A stretch of DNA of 64,000 nucleotides from positions 124,001 through 188,000 of the forward strand of contig NZ_JAFBED010000005.1 in assembly GCF_016908565.1 (NCBI RefSeq), read 5' to 3'. Source of the stretch: Sutcliffiella tianshenii. GTDB taxonomy: Bacteria > Bacillota > Bacilli > Bacillales > Bacillaceae_I. The notes under the pieces are model-generated. The model did no database searches. It saw only the letters and a list, made by a program, of their open reading frames with translations, and was not told the origin of the DNA. The first letter of the stretch is position 1, and each line of letters begins with the position of its first letter. Position numbers and translations under genes: made by a program. Below are positions 25,145 through 33,822 of this stretch, in pieces.

Positions 25145-27328
25145 TTAGCGAAATGTTGGTTTTATGACAGGTGAAGGTTCCCCTTCCTGTTTTGTCTGTG
25201 GATTGTATGGAACCACATAATAGGAAGGCACAGAGAAGATATTGATCATTTCCATCTCATAGGTCCCTTTTCCAGTTATCTCATCTACAAGTGTAGCCTT
25301 CTTGTCCTCTAGGGAGTAGATTCGGTAGACTACCCTCTCATCATCCGATGCCGGCCAATGCAGGATCGTAGTGAACAGGCCGAATGGACGGAATGTCAGC
25401 GATGCTTTCAGTTCATCGACTTCTGGAAGGATGATCGGTTCTTCAAGATCTGTGACACCGGTTGGAACGGCAAACATCCCTTCATCCAATCCTGATTCCC
25501 TGACTATGTCCTTGAAAAGCCTTGTAGGGAATGCTCCGCCTCCTGTCAGATACTGATCTTTTGTCGTCACATCATAGCCCATCCATACCGTCCCTACGAT
25601 ATCCGGGGTATACCCGACAAACCAGGTATCCTTGATGGCACCTTCGACATGCGGATAATTGGTGGTCCCTGTTTTCCCCGCCAGGTCCCCTTTTATCGAT
25701 CCTGCCTGGGCAGTCCCCTGCTCGACTACCCCCTCGAGCATCCTTGTCATCGTCCAGGCAGTCTGAGAGCTGAAGACATGCTTCTCTTTCAGTTTAGCCT
25801 TTGCGATGACTTCCCCGTTCCTGCTTTTTATTTCCTTGATGAAGTAAGGCTCCACAATTTTACCCCCGCTCCCGAAATTGCGGTAGGCTTTTGTCAATTC
25901 CAGTGGAGTGACCCCTTCCTTCAGACCTCCAAGCGCGATGGCCAATCCGTTATCCGGGACGGAGAGGTCCATTCTATCAAGATATTCTTTACTCTTTTTT
26001 ATCCCCAGTTCATTTAAGGCCCAAACTGCCGGTGCATTTAGTGAATCCCTAAGCGCATCATACATCGTCACCTGTCCCAGATACTTATGATGATAGTTTC
26101 TTGGTTCATAGTTGTCATAGGATAGAAGCTTGTCCGTTAAAAGGCTGTAAGGCTCAAACTTCTTTTCCTCAAGTGCGGGTGCATAGACAGCGAGGGGCTT
26201 AAAAGTGGATCCTGGCTGCCTTTTGATGGAAACACGATTGATGCCCTGCGTGACATAATGCCTACCACCCATCACCGCAAGCACTCCTCCTGACTTCTGA
26301 TTCATCAGGACAAAGGAGCCTTCCACATTTTCAGGCTTTCCTGGAAAATACTCATCCTTTTGGAACAGCTCATAGGCGGCGTCCTGTGCTGCAACGTTCA
26401 TCGGTACAGTAATCGAGTACCCACCACGATGCAGCTCCTCATTGGTGAGGCCATAACGGGTTTCAGCCTCCTCCACCACCATATCGATATAAGTAAGATA
26501 TGCCTGTTTTTCCGTTGGCTCCACAATGTCGATACCTAATGTCCTTCCTTGCAACGCAACAGCTTCCTCCGCTTCGAGATATCCATGCTGATGCATAAGC
26601 TCCAGCACCAGATCTCTTCTGTTCTTTGCTTCCTCGGGATTATTGATGGGGGAATAGCTGCCAGGGGCCTTTGGCAGTGCTGCCAGCATCGCCCCTTGCT
26701 CCAAAGTGAGATCTTTTGCGCTTTTATTGAAATAAAACTTGGATGCAGCTTCCACCCCGTAAGCCCCGTGCCCGAAATAGATTTGATTCAAATACATTTC
26801 AAGGATCTCATCCTTTGTATAACGCCTCTCCAGATTAATGGCGATGACCGCTTCCTTCGTTTTTCGGAGCCATGACTTCTCATTAGTCAGAAAGATATTC
26901 TTCGCCAGTTGCTGCGTTAAGGTGCTTCCCCCTTCCGCCTTGCTCCTTGTCACCACATCACGGTAGACCGCCCGCCCAATGGCCCTGACATCGATGCCGC
27001 GATGCTCATAAAACCTTTTATCCTCGACCGCAACAAATGCTTGCTGGACATGCTTTGGTATATCATCAATCGTTACAATTTCACGATTTTCAAAAAACAG
27101 CTTTGTAATCGGCTTTCCTTCTTCATCCACAAGCGTGGTAGTGGAGTCCATAATGAGCTTCGTGTCATCTATGACATAGTTTCCTGCCAGGATGATCCCG
27201 ATATAACCTATCAAACTGAACAGCATGGCACATGCCACTATCAATGGAAACAGAATATATTTTTTTTTGATATGCTTTGCGAAAAGTTTTAACTCTTTCC
27301 AATTCTTTTTCTTTGCAGCTCTTCCGAT
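25145..27328 (-). CDS. pbpF: PbpF, class A penicillin-binding protein 1 family
   Basis: A bifunctional peptidoglycan glycosyltransferase/transpeptidase anchored by one transmembrane segment. The GT51 domain shows VEDKRFYEHRGID, EGGSTLTQQLAKN and LEMYLNQIYFGHGAYG. The transpeptidase has the SxxK motif in RQPGSTFKPLAVY, SLN and LAGKTGTTNYP. It is collinear with B. subtilis PbpF (714 aa), which works in vegetative cells and forespores. The start is problematic: a perfect AAGGAGG at 27337-27343 precedes ATC-ATC codons, not ATG/GTG/TTG. I give the second ATC (27328), 8 bases from the site. Upstream in-frame ATGs at 27373 and 27409 lack ribosome sites and would add residues that homologues lack. 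Confidence 0.88.
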   Translation of the reverse strand: MGRAAKKKNWKELKLFAKHIKKKYILFPLIVACAMLFSLIGYIGIILAGNYVIDDTKLIMDSTTTLVDEEGKPITKLFFENREIVTIDDIPKHVQQAFVAVEDKRFYEHRGIDVRAIGRAVYRDVVTRSKAEGGSTLTQQLAKNIFLTNEKSWLRKTKEAVIAINLERRYTKDEILEMYLNQIYFGHGAYGVEAASKFYFNKSAKDLTLEQGAMLAALPKAPGSYSPINNPEEAKNRRDLVLELMHQHGYLEAEEAVALQGRTLGIDIVEPTEKQAYLTYIDMVVEEAETRYGLTNEELHRGGYSITVPMNVAAQDAAYELFQKDEYFPGKPENVEGSFVLMNQKSGGVLAVMGGRHYVTQGINRVSIKRQPGSTFKPLAVYAPALEEKKFEPYSLLTDKLLSYDNYEPRNYHHKYLGQVTMYDALRDSLNAPAVWALNELGIKKSKEYLDRMDLSVPDNGLAIALGGLKEGVTPLELTKAYRNFGSGGKIVEPYFIKEIKSRNGEVIAKAKLKEKHVFSSQTAWTMTRMLEGVVEQGTAQAGSIKGDLAGKTGTTNYPHVEGAIKDTWFVGYTPDIVGTVWMGYDVTTKDQYLTGGGAFPTRLFKDIVRESGLDEGMFAVPTGVTDLEEPIILPEVDELKASLTFRPFGLFTTILHWPASDDERVVYRIYSLEDKKATLVDEITGKGTYEMEMINIFSVPSYYVVPYNPQTKQEGEPSPVIKPTFR

Positions 27329-27336
27329 GATGTTTA

Positions 27337-27343
27337 CCTCCTT
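27337..27343 (-). promoter_or_regulatory. Ribosome-binding site of pbpF before non-standard codons
   Basis: A perfect AAGGAGG on the minus strand, followed in frame by TA-AAC-ATC-ATC-GGA. No canonical start codon lies within 15 bases, and the next in-frame ATG is inside the membrane anchor. Confidence 0.6.
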
Positions 27344-27548
27344 ATAAAAAGCGGTAATAATAGGTAAGACCATTTTGCTCGGGCAAACCTTCTGAAGGTG
27401 TCCGGGCATACTTTTTCTTATATAATTGCAGGTAAAGAGTAAGCTAAAAACGTCCAGGTACTATTTTAACTTATTCTGGTGAATCTTTCTTGCATTTACC
27501 TTATTTTGTTATAAGAAACCGTTAATTAAACATGAGGAGAGATGAAAA

Positions 27549-28067
27549 ATGAACTTTTATATGACATTTGGAACAGCCGGGTTCCTAGAGGACCTGCGCG
27601 AGGGGATACATGATGGGGAATTATTATTGATGCATGGGAATGATAACGCAGTTCTGATGCATGAAACAACAGAACAGTCGAGTTTCAATTCAGGCAATAA
27701 ATATGAAGTGATAGATTCTTCAGGCGAGCTTAGAAAGGGAAAATTCGCAGTCCTGAACAACATCCCTGTATCAGATGAAGGTCGCCCCGTTTTTGAATAC
27801 CGTTTCAACCAGCGGGCAAGATTGATTGAGGATGAAGCAGGCTTTGCCGCGATCAGGGTTCTGCGTCCGGTAGGTTCTGATACTTACGTGATCCTTACGC
27901 TCTGGGAAGACGTCAAATACTTTACCCAATGGCAGGAGTCCAAGGCCTATGATAAAGCGCATGAAAAACGCGGGACATCTGAAGGAATCGACCAAAATCA
28001 GCAAGTATTCCCACGTCCTTCCTATGTCACCACCTACCATGTGCAGATGCCTACCGAAACCGAATAG
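27549..28067 (+). CDS. hmoB: HmoB, heme-degrading monooxygenase
   Basis: HmoB (YhgC, also called TraP) is an IsdG-like ABM-fold enzyme that opens heme to release iron. The 172-aa protein has the HmoB layout: an N-terminal extension, then the ABM core FAAIRVLRPVGSDTYVILTLWEDVKYFTQWQESKAYDKAH with the conserved Trp, and an HVQMP tail. It is divergent from pbpF and close to hemEHY, the same neighbourhood as in B. subtilis. The ATG follows GAGGAGAGATG. Confidence 0.92.
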   Translation: MNFYMTFGTAGFLEDLREGIHDGELLLMHGNDNAVLMHETTEQSSFNSGNKYEVIDSSGELRKGKFAVLNNIPVSDEGRPVFEYRFNQRARLIEDEAGFAAIRVLRPVGSDTYVILTLWEDVKYFTQWQESKAYDKAHEKRGTSEGIDQNQQVFPRPSYVTTYHVQMPTETE

Positions 28068-28072
28068 ACAAG

Positions 28073-28100
28073 AAAAAGGACCGTGGATCCGGTCCTTTTT
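28073..28100. terminator. Bidirectional terminator between hmoB and liaR
   Basis: AAAAAGGACCG/CGGTCCTTTTT hairpin between convergent genes. Confidence 0.9.
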
Positions 28101-28108
28101 CATGCCCA

Positions 28109-28759
28109 TCATTTTTTCTCTTTTCCCCTTAATATACCATGCCTGTTTGCATAAATGGCCGCTTGCGTCCTATCTGCCACATCCAGCTTGCTTAGGATGT
28201 TGCTGACATGTGTTTTGACGGTTTTCACTCCGATAAACAGCTCATCACTGATTTCCTGATTCGTCAATCCATCCCCTAGACACATCAGGACCTCTATTTC
28301 CCGATCAGTCAATTCATCGTGCGGAAGTCTAGCTGGCGTTCGGAACCTGTTCATCATTTTGCTTGCCACCTTAGGTTCGATCACTGGCTCATTTCTGACA
28401 GCCTTCTCGATTGCGAGTATGATATCCTCTGCTCTTGCCGTTTTCAATAGATAGCTATATGCACCTGCTTCTATCGCCGGAAAAACCTGTTCATCATCAT
28501 AATAGCTTGTAATGATGATAATCTTGCAGTTTGGATGAAATTTCACTATTTCACGTGTGGCATCAATCCCCGTGCCGTCCTCCATCAAAAGATCCATCAG
28601 CATGACATCCGGCATTTCCTTTCTTGCCAATTCGATGGCAGCCTTGCCGCTCGCCCCTTCTCCAACGATTTCTATGCCTGGCTCTGTTACCAGGTAAGCC
28701 AACAAGCCCTTACGGACCATATCATGATCGTCCACCACAGCAACTCTGATCTTATCCAT
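28109..28759 (-). CDS. liaR: LiaR/VraR-type response regulator
   Basis: A NarL/LuxR-class regulator of 216 aa. The receiver has VVDDHDMVRKGL, phospho-acceptor Asp in MLMDLLMEDG, and the conserved Lys in LLKTARAEDI. The C-terminal helix-turn-helix reads LTDREIEVLMCLGDGLTNQEISDELFIGVKTVKTHVSNIL. In Bacillus and Staphylococcus it responds to cell-wall antibiotics through LiaS/VraS. It directly follows liaS in a liaF-liaS-liaR operon. No liaIH target operon lies in the window. Confidence 0.93.
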   Translation of the reverse strand: MDKIRVAVVDDHDMVRKGLLAYLVTEPGIEIVGEGASGKAAIELARKEMPDVMLMDLLMEDGTGIDATREIVKFHPNCKIIIITSYYDDEQVFPAIEAGAYSYLLKTARAEDIILAIEKAVRNEPVIEPKVASKMMNRFRTPARLPHDELTDREIEVLMCLGDGLTNQEISDELFIGVKTVKTHVSNILSKLDVADRTQAAIYANRHGILRGKEKK

Positions 28760-29833
28760 TTAGCTATCCTCCCCTCTTATCGGAATATAGATTTCTATAT
28801 GCGTGCCTTCCCCTTTTTTCGAACGGACCGTAAATTCCCCGCCAATCTCCTCACAACGCTCCTTCATATTCGATAGGCCATAGGAGGATTGCTTCTGGTG
28901 GTTCACTTCAAACCCTTTTCCGTTATCACTAATAAATATGTATACATACTGATCTTCCTTTTGATGCATATCCATTTTTACAATCGATGCATCCGCATGC
29001 CGAAGGATATTGGAGAGTGCTTCCTGGACAATCCGGAACAAATGATCCTCCGTGGCATTGCTCAAGGATGAGATTTCTTTTATATCATGCTGGAATGTAA
29101 TCGGGGTCCTTTCCTCCAATTCTTCAAGGAGCTTATGTATTCCCACGCACAATGTATCGTTCGTCAAGGAAACCGGGCGCAAATGCAAAAGCAGTGCCCT
29201 CATCTCCCCTTGTGCCTGGGCAGCGATACCTGCAATATCCTTCAGCTGCTTTTTGGATTCATCCGGGTACTGCTCAAACATCCTGATTGCAGCAGAGGAC
29301 ATGATGCTTAAGGCGAATAGCTGCTGACTGACGGAATCATGCAATTCCCTGGCAAGCCTTTGTCTTTCTTCGATGGTCGCTGCATTATGCGCCTTCATTG
29401 CAAGCTGATTTTTCTCTTCCGCAAGCTTTTGGAGCGATCGGACCTGGCTTTGGAATTTATTAGCCAGCTGATTGATATCCTCAGTCAATCTTCCCAGCTC
29501 ATCCTTTTCGGCTACAATGATCCTTTCGGAAAATTTCCCGCGGCCGAGTGTCGCTATGAAGGTTGATATGTCCTCCACCCTCTTTTTCAGATAACTGCTC
29601 TGCTTATAGCCGATATATATGCTTGTACCTACTGAAATCAGGAAGCTCAAGACAGTCATCCAGATCGAAATGGAAACCGTGATTTCAAAATCGTGAATGA
29701 AAAGGACCAGTAATTGCAGCGAAATGAAAAATAAGGAGCAGGAAATCGTCGCCACCGTCACAAATGAGCGAATCAGCCAAAAACGCAAACTGTTGATCTT
29801 TTTATCTTGTTTAGATTCGGTCAATTCGCACAT
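28760..29833 (-). CDS. liaS: LiaS/VraS-type sensor kinase
   Basis: An intramembrane-sensing histidine kinase with two transmembrane helices (about residues 17-75) and almost no extracellular loop, then HAMP and a HisKA_3 domain with ATIEERQRLARELHDSVSQQLFALS (phospho-His in ELHDS) and an ATPase domain with DNGKGF and YGLSNMKERCEEIGG. The ATG at 29833 has AGGGG too close to it; a TTG at 29824 is 8-9 bases from the same site and may be the real start. Either overlaps the liaF end, giving coupled translation. Confidence 0.92.
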   Translation of the reverse strand: MCELTESKQDKKINSLRFWLIRSFVTVATISCSLFFISLQLLVLFIHDFEITVSISIWMTVLSFLISVGTSIYIGYKQSSYLKKRVEDISTFIATLGRGKFSERIIVAEKDELGRLTEDINQLANKFQSQVRSLQKLAEEKNQLAMKAHNAATIEERQRLARELHDSVSQQLFALSIMSSAAIRMFEQYPDESKKQLKDIAGIAAQAQGEMRALLLHLRPVSLTNDTLCVGIHKLLEELEERTPITFQHDIKEISSLSNATEDHLFRIVQEALSNILRHADASIVKMDMHQKEDQYVYIFISDNGKGFEVNHQKQSSYGLSNMKERCEEIGGEFTVRSKKGEGTHIEIYIPIRGEDS

Positions 29834-30611
29834 CCCCTATTTTCAGATCAAGTTCAATATCCAGTTTTCTGGTCGCACTCTCATAATTCGGTGATTCATA
29901 GGAAACCCTGCACTTTTTACCTTGGGATGATTCATCAAATACCCTGATCTTCCCGATCTTCACAGATGATTCGATTCGAATCGGCAGGTCATCCGGAATC
30001 AGCATCTTCAAATCCGCGACCACTCCCTTTATTCGAATCTTCGTTTCCTTGTCTGGAATATAGGCTTTTGAAAAATCAAAGTAATAATCCCCGACCACCG
30101 TTTTCAATGTCAATGGCTCGACAGCCCAGTTCGGCTTATTCATTTTCAGCTCGCCGATTGTAATGACTTTCTTTTGATGGGTTGGGTCTTCCTTCTCCTC
30201 ATTTGAAATATCGATGTCTTCATCCTTTGAAAATAGATCAAAATCATAATCACCCTTGGTGACGGTAATTTTCACAGGGCGCTTTTTGGTAAATAACTGA
30301 AGTCCGAAATAAATGAACAGAAGCGGCCAAAGCTTCCAGACCATTCCAAATTCAAATACCAGGTAACCAAGTCGATCCATCAAGAGCAAAGAACCAAATA
30401 CGACAAGCACAAGGCTGATGAAGAGTAATTTTTTCCCGTATAGAACGGATTCGATGAGCCACTTCAATCCCAGCAACACGATGATGACAGGATAAAACGT
30501 GACAAAATACTCTTTTATTTCCAAGGAAATGACTCCTAAATTGACAAGAAGCAACATGATTCCTGTAAGGACCAATAAAATTGCGATTATTTTTTGATTG
30601 AACGTTTTCAT
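29811..30611 (-). CDS. liaF: LiaF-like inhibitor of the Lia two-component system
   Basis: A 266-aa membrane protein with four N-terminal hydrophobic helices (residues 8-110) and a C-terminal cell-wall-active-antibiotics response domain rich in beta strands (GELKMNKPNWAVEPLTLKTVVGDYYFDFSKA and VKIGKIRVFDES). LiaF keeps LiaS off in the absence of envelope stress. It is the first gene of the liaF-liaS-liaR operon. Confidence 0.9.
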   Translation of the reverse strand: MKTFNQKIIAILLVLTGIMLLLVNLGVISLEIKEYFVTFYPVIIVLLGLKWLIESVLYGKKLLFISLVLVVFGSLLLMDRLGYLVFEFGMVWKLWPLLFIYFGLQLFTKKRPVKITVTKGDYDFDLFSKDEDIDISNEEKEDPTHQKKVITIGELKMNKPNWAVEPLTLKTVVGDYYFDFSKAYIPDKETKIRIKGVVADLKMLIPDDLPIRIESSVKIGKIRVFDESSQGKKCRVSYESPNYESATRKLDIELDLKIGDVRIDRI

Positions 30612-30751
30612 GATGATGCTCTTCTCCCCCCTATACCTAATTAGACAATCTCCTCGAAAAATCCTTTTAATCTACTATCAGTTTACTAAAATCCGAGGGG
30701 GTAAAAACCGACCTCCAGTTAGTATCTTTATCCGTCTTGAGGCGGAAATCA

Positions 30752-30792
30752 AAAAAGAACAGCGTGCCCTAAGGCTTCACTGCTCTTTTTTG
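30752..30792 (-). terminator. Terminator of the PAP2 phosphatase gene
   Basis: AAAAAAGAGCAG/CTGTTCTTTTTT stem with a long loop and a T-run on the minus strand, overlapping the stop codon region. Confidence 0.7.
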
Positions 30793-31449
30793 AAAAAAGG
30801 AATGCAACCCTTCATATGCAATGACACCGAGAAGCAGACAGATATAACCAGCTGCATAGCCTGCAAACACGTCGGAAGGATAGTGATAGTTAAGAAAGAT
30901 CCTACTCGTCCCAAGCAACAGGATGAATATGATGCCGGAGATGAGGATGACCAACCGTTTCCCACTTGATTTTGTATAGGTCAAAACCAGGTATAGGAGC
31001 AGCCCATAGAAAAAGAGCCCTACCATTGCATGGCCACTCGGAAAACTCAGGCTTTCGGCACCCGGTCCGGTCATCGGGCGCTCTCTCCCGGTATAATCCT
31101 TCAGCCATTTGTTCAATTCATTGACCAGGATAACTCCCCCAATGATCGTTCCCATCGCTATATAATCCCTTTTTATCCACCAGATCAGTGCCACTGCAAT
31201 AAGCATGATTGTGATGACACCAGGCTTATCGCCAAGTGTGGTAAAGAGATGAAAGAATCCCACAAGCCATTCCGCTTCCAAGCCGTTGACAGTCTCCCGG
31301 ATTGCTCCATCAAAACCTATTATCTTCTCATTGACTATCTGTTGAAAGGACCAGAAGAAAAACAGCCCACATAACAGAAAGATAGCACTCCTGCTCCAAA
31401 CTCTATATTTGATTGTAACTTGTTCCCTTTGTACTTTTTCCGCTTGCAT
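30769..31449 (-). CDS. PAP2-family membrane phosphatase
   Basis: A 226-aa integral membrane phosphatase with about five or six helices. The three catalytic PAP2 motifs are present: KDYTGRERP, PSGHAMVG and SRIFLNYHYPSDVFAGY. Members hydrolyse lipid phosphates such as undecaprenyl diphosphate or phosphatidylglycerophosphate, on the outer face of the membrane. The link to envelope maintenance fits the liaFSR neighbours, but the substrate is not determined. It is not in an obvious operon. Confidence 0.88.
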   Translation of the reverse strand: MQAEKVQREQVTIKYRVWSRSAIFLLCGLFFFWSFQQIVNEKIIGFDGAIRETVNGLEAEWLVGFFHLFTTLGDKPGVITIMLIAVALIWWIKRDYIAMGTIIGGVILVNELNKWLKDYTGRERPMTGPGAESLSFPSGHAMVGLFFYGLLLYLVLTYTKSSGKRLVILISGIIFILLLGTSRIFLNYHYPSDVFAGYAAGYICLLLGVIAYEGLHSFFQKRAVKP

Positions 31450-31576
31450 TCTATCTCCTCCAACTTACTTTCTACCTATCTATCATACATGAATTTTGAA
31501 AAATATGACTATTCTTTTTCTGTTAAATCATATAGAATACTAGAAAACCAATATTTATTTCGAAAGGGGAAACATT

Positions 31577-32785
31577 ATGCTGAAAAAATTGAATGAGCTG
31601 TTAGAAGAACATTATGATGAAATGGTAGAAATAAGACGTTATTTGCATCAATTCCCAGAGGTATCCTTCAAAGAGTTTCACACGGCAACGTACATAGCCG
31701 ACTTTTACAAGGATCTCGGCATCCCCGTTACGATGAATGTCGGCGGAAACGGTTTGGTTGCAAAGATAAATGGGGCACTCCCGGGCAAGACTGTTGCATT
31801 GCGTGCTGACTTTGATGCGCTTCCGATACAGGATGAAAAAGAAGTGGAATACAAATCAAAGGTTCCGGGAGTGATGCATGCATGTGGGCATGACGGCCAC
31901 ACAGCCACCCTTCTCATATTGGCAAAATGCCTGAACAAGCTCCGTGATCAATTGGCCGGCAACGTGGTCCTGATCCATCAGCATGCTGAGGAATATGCTC
32001 CAGGCGGCGCAATCGCCATGATCCAGGATGGCTGCCTGGAAGGTGTGGACGTGATTTTCGGCACTCATTTATGGGCAGGTGTTCCCGTTGGTACCATCCA
32101 ATATCGTGTAGGTCCGGTCATGGCCGCCGCTGACCGTTTCTCCATCAAGATTCAAGGCTCTGGTGGACATGGTGCCCAGCCGCACAAAACCAAGGACGCC
32201 ATTGTGACCGGCTCACAGCTAGTCATGAACCTGCAGCAGATTGTCAGCCGCAGAGTCAACCCGGTCGATCCTGCCGTCATTTCCGTAGGGACCTTCGTCG
32301 CGGAGAATGCCTTCAATGTCATTGCCGATTCTGCACAGCTCATCGGCACAGTCCGGACCTTCAACGATGATGTCCGTGACCAGATCGAAAAAGAAATCGA
32401 CACCGTTACAGCCGCTACTTGCGCGCTGAACGATTCGACATATGAATATACATTTGATCGCGGCTATCCAGCTGTCGTCAATCATAAAGAGGAAACTGAA
32501 TTTCTCGTAGAGATTGCCAAACAGATTCCGGAGGTCGGAGCTGTGGAGGAAACAGAGCCGCATATGGGCGGGGAGGATTATGCTTATTACCTTCGCCATG
32601 TGAAAGGTACATTCTTCTTTACAGGGGCGAAACCGGAAGGCGTGGAAGTTGCCTATCCGCATCATCATCCTAAGTTTGATATCAATGAAAAATCCATGTT
32701 GATTGCAGCCAAAACCCTTGGCTCAGCAACTGTCCAATATCAAAATCAGTCGCAGAAGTCCCTCGTACAGCCCCATCAGGCATAG
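31577..32785 (+). CDS. yhaA: YhaA, M20 amidohydrolase
   Basis: A metal-dependent aminoacylase/carboxypeptidase-like hydrolase of 402 aa. Metal-site motifs include HACGHDGHTA near residue 98, HQHAEEYAPGGA and MGGEDYAYYL, with the lid domain between. It resembles hippurate hydrolase/N-acyl-L-amino-acid amidohydrolases and corresponds to B. subtilis YhaA, also adjacent to the ecs genes. The ATG follows GAAAGGGGAAAC. Substrate is probably an N-acylated amino acid; this is family-level inference. Confidence 0.9.
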   Translation: MLKKLNELLEEHYDEMVEIRRYLHQFPEVSFKEFHTATYIADFYKDLGIPVTMNVGGNGLVAKINGALPGKTVALRADFDALPIQDEKEVEYKSKVPGVMHACGHDGHTATLLILAKCLNKLRDQLAGNVVLIHQHAEEYAPGGAIAMIQDGCLEGVDVIFGTHLWAGVPVGTIQYRVGPVMAAADRFSIKIQGSGGHGAQPHKTKDAIVTGSQLVMNLQQIVSRRVNPVDPAVISVGTFVAENAFNVIADSAQLIGTVRTFNDDVRDQIEKEIDTVTAATCALNDSTYEYTFDRGYPAVVNHKEETEFLVEIAKQIPEVGAVEETEPHMGGEDYAYYLRHVKGTFFFTGAKPEGVEVAYPHHHPKFDINEKSMLIAAKTLGSATVQYQNQSQKSLVQPHQA

Positions 32786-32787
32786 TC

Positions 32788-32824
32788 AAAAAGCACCGAA
32801 CTTCAATCGAAGTCCGGTGCTTTT
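32788..32824. terminator. Bidirectional terminator between yhaA and ecsC
   Basis: AAAAAGCACCGAACTTC/GAAGTCCGGTGCTTTTT, a long stem between convergent genes. Confidence 0.9.
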
Positions 32825-33543
32825 TACATGATTCCCTTATCTTTCAAATATCTCATCCGGTAACAATTGACCGCTGTTTTACCAAGATGATCTAGGAAAT
32901 TGTAATTCGCATATGCGCCGACAATCGCCCCAAAACCGGGAATCATCTGCAGCATCTTGATAAGATCGATATAATCCCTGTATTCCTGTTGGAAAGTCTG
33001 CCAATCCAATTCAGTGATATCTTCTTTGTTCTTTTCCCACTCCTCCAAGTAGCCTAGCACATGCCTGCGATGGTCTTCCCCCGAAAATGCCAACTGGAAA
33101 ATATAAAGGATATATACCCTTTCCTCATACTCTTTCACATTGTACCCATATATGGATGCAACTTCGAAAAGGAACTTCATTTTGATCGAGAGCAAAAGCG
33201 GGAAGTCCGCCAGTCCCAACAAGATGCCGCCAGCCCCTGTTCCCGCGCCTTCTACAGCTGCGGTCCTTTTGTAGAAATCCAACTTTTCCTGCACCAGTTT
33301 TTCTTTCTCTTCCAAGGAAAGATAGTTGATGCCCTCCCTATTTTTAGTAGTAATATTACTTCCCACCAATGTTGCCTGAACCATCTTTTTTATACTCTCA
33401 CGCATCACCGCATGGACTTTCTCCGGGATCATGCTATTCACTTTGTTCTGCGCACCCTTGGAAATCCGTTGGAACATCGTTGATTTTTTTTGCAGCTGGA
33501 GCTTCCATTTTGTGACTTCGTCCAGCATTTTTTGTTCATACAT
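32824..33543 (-). CDS. ecsC: EcsC family protein
   Basis: A 239-aa EcsC-domain protein with AEGAGTGAGGILLGLADFPLLLSIKMKFLFEVASIYGYN and a C-terminal GFGAIVGAYANYNFLDHLGKTAVNCYR region, typical of the family. It is encoded downstream of ecsA-ecsB in Bacillus; its role is not established and it is dispensable for known Ecs phenotypes. The ATG at 33543 follows AGAGGAGTG, chosen over an upstream in-frame ATG at 33603. It is separated from ecsB by a 52-bp-period repeat array and a terminator, so it probably has its own promoter. Confidence 0.88.
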   Translation of the reverse strand: MYEQKMLDEVTKWKLQLQKKSTMFQRISKGAQNKVNSMIPEKVHAVMRESIKKMVQATLVGSNITTKNREGINYLSLEEKEKLVQEKLDFYKRTAAVEGAGTGAGGILLGLADFPLLLSIKMKFLFEVASIYGYNVKEYEERVYILYIFQLAFSGEDHRRHVLGYLEEWEKNKEDITELDWQTFQQEYRDYIDLIKMLQMIPGFGAIVGAYANYNFLDHLGKTAVNCYRMRYLKDKGIM

Positions 33544-33604
33544 GGGACACACTCCTCTAGTCATGTTCTTAATATATACGCTGGTTTTTGTTGTATGTTT
33601 CATT

Positions 33605-33757
33605 GATGATGAGCTTTTTACTTTGGGAAGCGGCTAGAAAAGCTCATCACAACCCTGATGATGGGCTTTTTACACCGGGAAGCGGGTAGAAAAGCTCTTC
33701 ATAACCTCGATGATGAGCTTTTTACAATAAAAATCATGTTAAAAAGCCCTTCATTAG
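33605..33757. repeat. Array E: 52-bp inverted-repeat units
   Basis: Three units start with GATGATG at 33605, 33657 and 33709, and the opposite arm AAAAG starts at 33638, 33690 and 33742, all exactly 52 bp apart. Each unit is GATGATGAGCTTTTTAC, a linker, then AAAAGCTC and TTCAT or ATCA, so GAGCTTTT and AAAAGCTC can pair. The period is not a multiple of three, which argues against coding. It occupies the ecsC-ecsB gap and is related to array F. Confidence 0.88.
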
Positions 33758-33786
33758 CGCCAACCACCACACACGTAAAAATAAAA

Positions 33787-33820
33787 AGCACGCAAACGCC
33801 AATACGCTTACGTGCTCCCC
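33787..33820 (-). terminator. Terminator of ecsAB
   Basis: AGCACG-TAAGCG pairs with CG-TTTG-CGTGCT, followed by TTTTTATTTT on the minus strand. Confidence 0.75.
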
Positions 33821-33822
33821 AT

